This document shows positions 1 to 5,002 of a stretch of DNA of 5,504 nt, in pieces (within the stretch, counting starts at the first letter, position 1; every line of letters begins with the position of its first letter). The notes under the pieces were generated by a model, which saw nothing but the letters and a program-made list of their open reading frames with translations, ran no database searches and was not told the origin of the DNA. The position numbers and the translations under genes were made by a program. Where the stretch lies: NCBI GenBank assembly GCA_947445495.1, contig CANFEI010000103.1, forward strand, positions 1 to 5,504, in the 5' to 3' direction. This DNA comes from Alcaligenaceae bacterium. GTDB taxonomy: Bacteria > Pseudomonadota > Gammaproteobacteria > Burkholderiales > Burkholderiaceae.

Positions 1-65
1 AGGCGGCTAAGTAAGGTGGTGGCTCGGGAGGTCCAGAGCAAAGAAAAAGTGGGCAGACCCATCAC
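1..65 (-). CDS. N-terminal fragment of a divergent gene, possibly bamD (outer-membrane assembly lipoprotein)
   Basis: Reading leftwards, a GTG at 65-63 is followed at once by an ATG at 62-60. The frame then stays open to the window edge, giving about 21 residues that begin (V)MGLPTFSLLWTSRATT. A Shine-Dalgarno AAGGA (minus strand, 77-73) sits 7 nt before the GTG and 10 nt before the ATG. The start is hydrophobic and could open a signal peptide, but a lipobox cysteine would lie beyond the edge, so it cannot be checked. In many proteobacteria, E. coli included, bamD is divergent from rluD-yfiH, and that is the main reason for the suggestion. The identity is inferred from context, not recognised from sequence; only the open frame and ribosome-binding site are seen directly. 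Confidence 0.42.
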   Translation of the reverse strand, partial: MMGLPTFSLLWTSRATTLLSR

Positions 66-75
66 AAAATGATCC

Positions 76-105
76 TTGGTGTTAGCATTCTGTGCTGATT
101 ATAAG
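76..105 (+). promoter_or_regulatory. Weak candidate promoter for rluD-pgeF
   Basis: TTGGTG (76-81; TTG matches) and TATAAG (100-105; 5 of 6) are separated by 18 bp. The -10 overlaps the -10 of the leftward promoter (98-103), so RNA polymerase could not occupy both at once. The predicted start near 112 would leave almost no leader before the ATG at 116, so the true promoter may lie elsewhere, including left of the window. Confidence 0.25.
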
Positions 106-126
106 ACGAGTCCCAATGCCTGATAC
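98..126 (-). promoter_or_regulatory. Candidate promoter for the leftward gene
   Basis: The minus strand has a perfect TATAAT -10 at 103-98. With a 17-bp spacer, the -35 position (126-121) reads GTATCA, only 3 of 6 matches to TTGACA. Transcription would start near 91, giving a leader of about 26 nt that contains the AAGGA ribosome-binding site. The perfect -10 and its placement support the call; the poor -35 weakens it. Confidence 0.45.
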
Positions 127-1072
127 GCCTATTTCTGATGATGGTCTGCCCGATGACGAGCCGCAGCTGTTTCGGGTGACCGATAACCAGGCGCTGGAGA
201 GACTAGATAAGGTCTTGGCGCAGCTCGTGCCGCAGCATTCCCGCAGTCGGCTGCAAACATGGATTGAGCGTGGCCATGTTCTGGTGAACGGCCAGTCTGC
301 CAAGATCCGCCAAACTTTGCATGAAGACGATTTGATTGCGGTCTATGAGCAGGAATCCCCTGAGGATCAGGCGTTTAAGCCTGAGCAAATAGATTTTGAG
401 ATTATTGCTGAGAGCCCAGACTGGGTTGTTGTAAATAAGCCTGTCGGTTTGGTGACACACCCCGGTGCGGGCAACTGGAGTGGAACGCTGCTTAATGGCT
501 TGTTGTATCGCTATCCCGAATTAGCGCACGTCGCCCGCGCGGGCATTGTGCACCGTTTGGATAAGGATACGTCCGGTTTGCTTGTTGTCGCTCGCAATGA
601 GGTGGCTCAGACTTCCTTGGTTCGACAATTGCAAGCGCGCACCATGGGGCGCGAGTACCTTGCTTTGGCGCACGGGCGTATGTTACCTGCGGGGACGGTA
701 GATCGACCCATCGGACGTGATCCACGCGTGCCGGTGCGCATGTCGGTCGAGCGCCCCAACGCGCCTAAAGCGGCAGTTACCCATTACAGCCTATTGCGCT
801 GTGGCGAATATCAAGATTCGAATATTTCAGAGGTGAGTTGCCGTCTAGAAACTGGTCGCACGCACCAGATCCGTGTCCACTTGGCGAGTCTTGGGCATCC
901 TTTACTCGGAGATACGCAGTATGGTGGTCGAGTGCTTGGTGACGCAGATCGGCAAATGCTGCATGCGCATCGCTTGCGTTTTGAGGATCCGAGCGCTAGC
1001 ACGGAGGTGTCGTTCGTGGCGCCGATGCCTGAGGATATGCGCAAGGTACAAGAGGGCATTCAGTGGAAATAA
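116..1072 (+). CDS. rluD: 23S rRNA pseudouridine synthase RluD
   Basis: Isomerises uridines in helix 69 of 23S rRNA (1911, 1915 and 1917 in E. coli numbering) to pseudouridine; cytoplasmic, acting late in 50S assembly. From the ATG at 116 the protein has 318 residues, close to the 326 of E. coli RluD. An N-terminal S4-like RNA-binding domain (about residues 20-75, with RLDKVLAQL and SRSRLQTWI) is followed by the RluA-family catalytic domain. The signature HRLDKDTSG supplies the catalytic aspartate, Asp149 in this numbering, and LETGRTHQIRVH is the second conserved family motif. An in-frame GTG at 92 would add eight residues, but it lacks a clear ribosome-binding site and overlaps the predicted promoter elements. 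The ATG has only a weak GACGAG upstream, so the start is moderately sure and the identity very sure. The 3' end overlaps pgeF by 10 bp. Confidence 0.95.
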   Translation: MPDTPISDDGLPDDEPQLFRVTDNQALERLDKVLAQLVPQHSRSRLQTWIERGHVLVNGQSAKIRQTLHEDDLIAVYEQESPEDQAFKPEQIDFEIIAESPDWVVVNKPVGLVTHPGAGNWSGTLLNGLLYRYPELAHVARAGIVHRLDKDTSGLLVVARNEVAQTSLVRQLQARTMGREYLALAHGRMLPAGTVDRPIGRDPRVPVRMSVERPNAPKAAVTHYSLLRCGEYQDSNISEVSCRLETGRTHQIRVHLASLGHPLLGDTQYGGRVLGDADRQMLHAHRLRFEDPSASTEVSFVAPMPEDMRKVQEGIQWK

Positions 1073-1869
1073 TCGCTGCATCAGAGCTGCCCTTAGTGCG
1101 GCCGCGTGCGACTTGGCCGGGGGTCCAGATGTTCTGCACCACGCGGGCTGGCGGCGTTGGGGCTGCACCGTATGACACCCTGAATCTGGGCTTGGGTGCA
1201 GGGGATGATCCTGACACTGTTCAGAAAAATCGACAGATCCTGCGCGCATTGTTGCCAGCAGATCCGATCTGGCTCAATCAAGTGCATGGAATTCGCGTCA
1301 TTGACGCTGATGATCCTGCCCAATGCCAAGAACGCGGCGCAGCACCCCGTGCGGACGCCAGCGTGACGTCTCAACCTGGGCGCGTCCTGGCTGTGCTGAC
1401 GGCGGACTGCCTGTCGGTGGTGATGGCCGATGAGGCAGGGCGTGTTGCCGGTGTCGCGCACGCGGGTTGGAAGGGTTTGGCGGGCGGGGTGCTCGAAGCG
1501 ATGTTCAAGCACTTGCAGCGTAAGCGACACGCGTGCGGTCTGACGGAGTCGTCAGGCTGGCGTGCCTGGATAGGCCCTGGCATTGGTACTCGCGCGTTTC
1601 AGGTGGGAGAGGACGTGCGTCTGGCCTTCGAGCAGGACGGAGATCCGCAGGCGGGGCTCTTCTCGGTCGATCCCCTTGAACTGGGGAAATGGCGTGCCGA
1701 TTTGGCTGGGTTGGCCAAACAACGCCTGTTGCGCCTAAACGTTGATCAGATCGAGCTGTCGGGATGCTGCACGGTGAGTGACCGGATGTCGAATGAGACT
1801 AAAAAATTCTTTTCTTATCGGCGTGATCGACAAACCGGACGAATGGCCACACTCGTCTGGCTGGGCTAA
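1063..1869 (+). CDS. pgeF: Laccase-domain protein PgeF/YfiH (peptidoglycan editing factor, multi-copper polyphenol oxidoreductase family)
   Basis: 268 residues of the YfiH/YlmD/LACC1 family. In E. coli, PgeF limits misincorporation of L-serine in place of L-alanine at position 1 of the peptidoglycan stem peptide. Purified relatives show purine nucleoside phosphorylase and adenosine deaminase activity as well as the older reported polyphenol oxidase activity, so the physiological reaction is not settled. The metal-site triad is intact: His75 in LNQVHG, Cys116 in TADCLSV and His133 in VAHAGWKG. IGPGIG (170-175) and the C-terminal FFSYRRDRQTGRMA are also family hallmarks. The start is GTG, 10 bp inside rluD, with AGAGGG (1051-1056) 6 nt upstream; no ATG offers a full-length alternative. 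The overlap suggests translational coupling to rluD. The rluD-yfiH order is widely conserved, so this is a housekeeping pair. It is slightly longer than E. coli YfiH (243 aa). Confidence 0.93.
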   Translation: MEIIAASELPLVRPRATWPGVQMFCTTRAGGVGAAPYDTLNLGLGAGDDPDTVQKNRQILRALLPADPIWLNQVHGIRVIDADDPAQCQERGAAPRADASVTSQPGRVLAVLTADCLSVVMADEAGRVAGVAHAGWKGLAGGVLEAMFKHLQRKRHACGLTESSGWRAWIGPGIGTRAFQVGEDVRLAFEQDGDPQAGLFSVDPLELGKWRADLAGLAKQRLLRLNVDQIELSGCCTVSDRMSNETKKFFSYRRDRQTGRMATLVWLG

Positions 1870-1882
1870 GCAGATAACCCGA

Positions 1883-1911
1883 TTGACAATCATCATATTG
1901 CAGCGCACGAT
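1883..1911 (+). promoter_or_regulatory. Candidate phaC promoter
   Basis: A perfect -35 TTGACA (1883-1888) is followed after 17 bp by CACGAT (1906-1911), a weak -10 with 3 of 6 matches. Transcription would start near 1918 and give a leader of about 44 nt to the TTG at 1962 or 74 nt to the ATG at 1992. It begins 13 bp after the pgeF stop, the first non-coding gap of any size on this strand. The poor -10 would fit a regulated promoter. Inferred from sequence only. Confidence 0.5.
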
Positions 1912-1929
1912 CCCTATTGCGCTGCAATA
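1896..1929. promoter_or_regulatory. Perfect 12-bp inverted repeat, candidate PhaR operator at phaC
   Basis: The arms TATTGCAGCGCA (1896-1907) and TGCGCTGCAATA (1918-1929) are exact reverse complements separated by 10 bp. The centre-to-centre distance of 22 bp is about two helical turns, so the half sites face the same side of the DNA. The repeat covers the predicted -10 and start of transcription, where a bound repressor would block initiation. PhaR operators described in other bacteria are TGC/GCA-rich, and phaR lies downstream in this cluster, so PhaR is the best guess. It could instead act as an RNA hairpin ending the rluD-pgeF transcript, but no T-tract follows. Confidence 0.55.
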
Positions 1930-1961
1930 ATGAAGCCAAAATTGTCCCATAGGTTGCCGAA

Positions 1962-3584
1962 TTGAATTTTCCTTTTCCTGAAGGTTGGCAAATGCCAACC
2001 GGGGTGCCCTCAGAGGCGATCACAACAATTCAGCATGACTTCATGCAAGGTTGGCAGCAACTGTCTCAGGACGCCGCTGCAGGGCACTTGGCTCCCATTA
2101 AAGATCGACGTTTTGCCGCACCAGCGTGGGCGAGTAGCCCAGCGCATTTAATGATGGCGCATTTGTATTTGTTGTCCGCGCACGCCATGGGCAAAATGGT
2201 TGAGGCGTCGGACGCTGCGCCTGAGGCCAAGGAGCGGCTACAGTTTTCTGTGATGCAATGGCTCGATGCGCTGTCGCCCGCTAATTTCTTTGCGACAAAT
2301 CCTGACGCACAGGCTGCGTTAGTCGATACCGGCGGCGAGAGCCTGGTAGCGGGCTTGAAGAATTTATTATCCGATGTGCAGCGTGGGCGCATTAGCCAGA
2401 CAGATGAAACCAAGTTTCAGGTTGGCGAAAATGTGGCAACAACCCTAGGTGCTGTGGTGTTTCAGAATCGCCTCTTTCAGTTGATTCAATACAAGCCCGC
2501 TACGACCACGGTGTATCAGCGTCCGATTTTGTTGGTGCCGCCTTGTATCAACAAGTTTTACATTTTAGATCTGCAGCCCGAGAACTCCTTTGTGCGTCAC
2601 GCGGTTGAGCAAGGCTTTACGGTGTTTTTAATGTCTTGGCGTAACCCCCTAGCCGACGATCAAGATGGCATCGAGAGTGCGACCTGGGACGACTACCTCG
2701 AAGAAGGCGTCTTGAAAGCGCTTGAGGTTACGCGTGAAATTTCAGGGCAACAACAGATTAATGCGCTGGGCTTCTGCGTGGGCGGCACAGTGCTGGCGAC
2801 AGCCCTAGCCGTGGCTGCTGCGCGCGGTGAGCAACCCGTCTCGGCTTTAACCATGTTGACCTCGATGGTGGATTTCAAAGATACCGGCGCACTGGGTGTA
2901 TTTGTGGACGAGCAACACGCCAAACTTCGAGAACAGCAGATTGGTCAAGGTGGGCTGATGTCTGCGCGTGAACTCGGTGCAACGTTTTCTTTCTTGCGGC
3001 CCAACGAGTTGGTGTGGAACTATGTTGTTTCGAACTATTTAAAAGGTGAAACGCCTGCCGCCTTTGATTTGCTGTTCTGGAATGGCGACAGCACGAATTT
3101 GCCAGGCCCGTTTTTTACTTGGTATTTTCGTAACATGTACTTGGAAAACAAACTACGTGCGCCGAACAAGCTGACCTGCTGTGGACAGCGTATTGATTTA
3201 CGCAAGTTGAATATGCCAACGTATCTGTATGCCTCGCGTGAGGATCACATCGTACCGTGGCGTTCAGCGTTTGCATCGATGTCGTTGTTTTCAGGTGAGA
3301 ATCGTTTTATCCTTGGTGCGTCAGGGCATATTGCAGGCGTGATCAATCCACCTGCCAAGAAAAAGCGCAATTACTGGGCAGGGGCAGACAAGTCTTCACA
3401 CACCGATCCCGAGAAGTGGGATGCCGCTGCGACTGAGATTGCTGGTAGTTGGTGGCCGGACTGGTACGAATGGTTGTCGGCTCAAAGCGGGAAAAAAGTA
3501 AAGCCAGCGAAGGCACTAGGCAGTACAAAACATAAAGTGATCGAGGCGGCGCCTGGATCGTACGTAAAGGTCAGAGCAGTTTAG
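1962..3584 (+). CDS. phaC: Class I poly(R)-hydroxyalkanoate synthase PhaC
   Basis: Polymerises (R)-3-hydroxybutyryl-CoA and other short-chain hydroxyacyl-CoAs into polyester, releasing CoA, at the surface of cytoplasmic granules. The frame gives 540 residues: an N-terminal PhaC domain (about 40-210) and an alpha/beta-hydrolase catalytic domain (about 210-510). The lipase-like box GFCVGG carries nucleophile Cys272; Asp428 in SREDHIVPW and His456 in GASGHIAGV complete the triad. The 28-residue Asp-His spacing equals that of Cupriavidus necator PhaC (Asp480, His508). NPPAKKKR and GSWWPDW near the end are also class I marks. Compared with the 589-residue C. necator enzyme, most of the missing length is at the poorly conserved N-terminus. 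The longest frame (TTG start) is listed so that no coding is lost; the ATG at 1992, giving 530 residues, has the better ribosome-binding site and keeps the whole conserved region. phaB follows after 42 bp, so the two are probably co-transcribed. Confidence 0.96.
   Translation: MNFPFPEGWQMPTGVPSEAITTIQHDFMQGWQQLSQDAAAGHLAPIKDRRFAAPAWASSPAHLMMAHLYLLSAHAMGKMVEASDAAPEAKERLQFSVMQWLDALSPANFFATNPDAQAALVDTGGESLVAGLKNLLSDVQRGRISQTDETKFQVGENVATTLGAVVFQNRLFQLIQYKPATTTVYQRPILLVPPCINKFYILDLQPENSFVRHAVEQGFTVFLMSWRNPLADDQDGIESATWDDYLEEGVLKALEVTREISGQQQINALGFCVGGTVLATALAVAAARGEQPVSALTMLTSMVDFKDTGALGVFVDEQHAKLREQQIGQGGLMSARELGATFSFLRPNELVWNYVVSNYLKGETPAAFDLLFWNGDSTNLPGPFFTWYFRNMYLENKLRAPNKLTCCGQRIDLRKLNMPTYLYASREDHIVPWRSAFASMSLFSGENRFILGASGHIAGVINPPAKKKRNYWAGADKSSHTDPEKWDAAATEIAGSWWPDWYEWLSAQSGKKVKPAKALGSTKHKVIEAAPGSYVKVRAV
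1980..1984 (+). promoter_or_regulatory. Ribosome-binding site that bears on the phaC start
   Basis: GAAGG lies 7 nt before the in-frame ATG at 1992, a better match and spacing than the AGG (1951-1953) that precedes the TTG at 1962. It argues that some or all PhaC may start at 1992. If the TTG is the true start, these bases are simply the Glu-Gly codons of the N-terminus. Confidence 0.45.
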
Positions 3585-3626
3585 CGTGGTGCCACAGGCC
3601 GTAGAAACCGGCAAAGGAAGAAGACG

Positions 3627-4364
3627 ATGAGTACAAAGATTGCGTACGTAACGGGTGGGATGGGTGGCATCGGTACGGCGATTTGTCAGCGATTGTCCAA
3701 AGAAGGGGTGACCGTGATTGCAGGGTGTGGTCCAAGCCGTGATCATCAGCAATGGATCGATGAGCAGGCAGTCTTAGGCTATACCTTCTATGCTTCGGTC
3801 GGTAACGTGTCAGATTGGGAGTCCTGCTCCGTGGCCTTTAAGAAGGTTCGGGACGAGCATGGCCCAGTCGATATATTGGTGAATAACGCAGGGATCACGC
3901 GCGATGGCGTCTTTCGTAAAATGACTGCAGATGACTGGCGTGCGGTGATGGATACAAACTTAAACAGTCTGTTTAATGTCACCAAGCAAGTGATTGATGG
4001 CATGGCCGATCGAGGTTTCGGACGCATCATTAATATCAGCTCGGTAAATGGCCAAAAAGGCCAGTTTGGGCAATCTAATTACGCGACGGCCAAAGCGGGT
4101 ATTCATGGTTTTACAATGTCGCTTGCGCTTGAGGTTGCGAGCAAGGGGGTGACAGTCAACACGGTGTCGCCTGGCTATATCGGCACAGATATGGTTCGTG
4201 CGATTCGTCCAGACGTATTAGAGAAGATCGTAGCGACCATTCCCGTCAAGCGCTTGGGACGTCCTGAGGAAATCGCATCGATTATTGCTTGGATTGCTTC
4301 GGACGAGTCAGGATTTTCGACGGGCGCAGACTTTTCCTTAAATGGTGGTTTGCATATGGGTTAA
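3627..4364 (+). CDS. phaB: NADPH-dependent acetoacetyl-CoA reductase PhaB
   Basis: Reduces acetoacetyl-CoA to (R)-3-hydroxybutyryl-CoA, the monomer used by PhaC; cytoplasmic. The 245 residues form a single short-chain dehydrogenase/reductase domain, one residue shorter than C. necator PhaB. The dinucleotide-binding motif TGGMGGIG lies at 9-16 and NNAGITRD at 86-93. The catalytic residues are Ser139 (INISSVNG), Tyr152 and Lys156 (NYATAKAG). The SSVNGQKGQFGQ segment, PVKRLG and the C-terminal FSLNGGLHMG are as in known PhaB enzymes and separate it from the fatty-acid enzyme FabG, its nearest relative. The ATG has AGGA (3615-3618) 8 nt upstream. It lies 42 bp after phaC with no hairpin between, which supports one transcript. 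The beta-ketothiolase gene phaA, often placed between phaC and phaB, is absent here, so acetoacetyl-CoA must come from a thiolase encoded elsewhere. Confidence 0.96.
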   Translation: MSTKIAYVTGGMGGIGTAICQRLSKEGVTVIAGCGPSRDHQQWIDEQAVLGYTFYASVGNVSDWESCSVAFKKVRDEHGPVDILVNNAGITRDGVFRKMTADDWRAVMDTNLNSLFNVTKQVIDGMADRGFGRIINISSVNGQKGQFGQSNYATAKAGIHGFTMSLALEVASKGVTVNTVSPGYIGTDMVRAIRPDVLEKIVATIPVKRLGRPEEIASIIAWIASDESGFSTGADFSLNGGLHMG

Positions 4365-4387
4365 GGCCATCAGACAGATGGTCTTTT
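4363..4387 (+). terminator. Weak intrinsic terminator or attenuator between phaB and phaR
   Basis: Just after the phaB stop, AAGGCCATC (4363-4371, including the last two bases of TAA) can pair with GATGGTCTT (4377-4385) around the loop AGACA, a 9-bp stem with one G-U pair. The DNA has a TTTT run at 4384-4387, partly within the stem. The U-tract is short, so it would probably lower read-through into phaR, not stop it, or protect the 3' end of the phaCB message. Confidence 0.45.
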
Positions 4388-4414
4388 GATGGATCGGTAG
4401 TTAAAAATTAAAAA
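4386..4414 (+). promoter_or_regulatory. Candidate separate promoter for phaR
   Basis: TTGATG (4386-4391; 4 of 6) and TAAAAA (4409-4414; 4 of 6) are 17 bp apart in a very A/T-rich stretch (4401-4417) unlike the surrounding coding DNA. The predicted start near 4420 falls just before the GGGGA ribosome-binding site. Its position directly after the weak terminator fits a repressor gene transcribed independently of the synthesis genes. Moderate to low confidence, as A/T-rich gaps often yield such matches. Confidence 0.35.
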
Positions 4415-4422
4415 CAAGTATT

Positions 4423-4427
4423 GGGGA
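4423..4427 (+). promoter_or_regulatory. Ribosome-binding site that decides the phaR start
   Basis: GGGGA lies 5 nt before the ATG at 4433. It overlaps the in-frame TTG at 4421, which has no Shine-Dalgarno of its own, so the TTG is rejected as the start. Confidence 0.6.
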
Positions 4428-4432
4428 AAGTA

Positions 4433-5002
4433 ATGACTGAAGCAGCAGAGACGAACGTACGGTTGATTAAGAAGTATCCCAATCGCCGTCTGTACGACAC
4501 AAAAACAAGCACCTACATCACGCTAGCGGATGTGAAGCAACTGGTGCTCGAGAATGAATCGTTCAAGGTCGTTGATGCGAAGTCAGCCGAAGACCTGACG
4601 CGAAGTATCTTGTTGCAGATTATTCTTGAAGAAGAAAGTGGCGGTGTACCGATGTTTTCTTCGACGATGCTTGCGCAAGTCATCCGTTTTTATGGCCACG
4701 CCATGCAAGGGATGATGGGCTCGTATCTTGAGAAAAACATTGAGGTCTTTATGGAAGTGCAGGACCGGATGGCCGAGCAGTCAAAGGGCTTATACGGCGG
4801 GTCGAACCAATTTGCGCCCGATGTTTGGACGCAAATGATGACTGCGCAAACGCCCGCCGTGCAAACCATGATGAACAGTTATGTCGAGCAGAGCAAGACC
4901 ATGTTATCTCAGATGCAGGACAAGATGCAGGATCAAACTCGGGCGCTCATGGCTGCTTTCCCATTTGCACCAGGTAGTGCAAACGAGAAAAGCAAGAGCT
5001 AG
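4433..5002 (+). CDS. phaR: Polyhydroxyalkanoate-responsive repressor PhaR
   Basis: DNA-binding regulator that represses phasin genes, and in some species phaR itself and other pha genes. It leaves the DNA when it binds nascent PHB granules or oligomers. The protein has 189 residues, close to C. necator PhaR (about 183). The N-terminal DNA-binding domain (about 10-70) carries the signature LIKKYPNRRLYDTKTSTYIT, followed by DAKSAEDLTRSILLQIILEEE. A PHB-accumulation regulatory segment follows (about 75-115, with MFSSTMLAQVIRFYGHAMQG). The C-terminal third is rich in Met and Gln (QSKTMLSQMQDKMQDQ), probably an amphipathic helix for polymer contact. The ATG at 4433 is chosen for its GGGGA site. 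Its TAG shares bases with the stop of the convergent cphA. A likely target inside this window is the inverted repeat before phaC. Confidence 0.95.
   Translation: MTEAAETNVRLIKKYPNRRLYDTKTSTYITLADVKQLVLENESFKVVDAKSAEDLTRSILLQIILEEESGGVPMFSSTMLAQVIRFYGHAMQGMMGSYLEKNIEVFMEVQDRMAEQSKGLYGGSNQFAPDVWTQMMTAQTPAVQTMMNSYVEQSKTMLSQMQDKMQDQTRALMAAFPFAPGSANEKSKS

Noticed and set aside
533..544. A 12-bp perfect palindrome GCCCGCGCGGGC in rluD
   Set aside because: It encodes Ala-Arg-Ala-Gly just before the catalytic motif; GC-only palindromes arise readily from such codons and nothing else marks it as a site.
622..636. ATTGCAAGCGCGC-like sequence in rluD resembling one arm of the phaC inverted repeat
   Set aside because: It has an extra base relative to the arm, no partner arm nearby, and lies in coding sequence.
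902..1249. A 115-codon minus-strand frame across the rluD/pgeF overlap
   Set aside because: Both plus-strand genes are secure there; the frame has no ribosome-binding site that I can see and a low-complexity composition typical of a shadow frame.
1093..1530. A 145-codon open frame on the minus strand inside pgeF
   Set aside because: It lies wholly within a gene with an intact metal-site triad and family motifs on the other strand; its translation is Arg/His/Pro-rich and matches no family I recognise.
1800..1812. A run of six A followed by TTCTTTT in pgeF, considered as a slippage or frameshift site
   Set aside because: The codon phase (AAA AAA TTC TTT) does not fit the usual X XXY YYZ slip pattern, and the frame continues into the conserved FFSYRRD motif.
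2066..2413. A 115-codon minus-strand frame inside phaC
   Set aside because: It is covered by the conserved N-terminal domain of PhaC; the Ala/Ser-rich translation is a by-product of the codons opposite.
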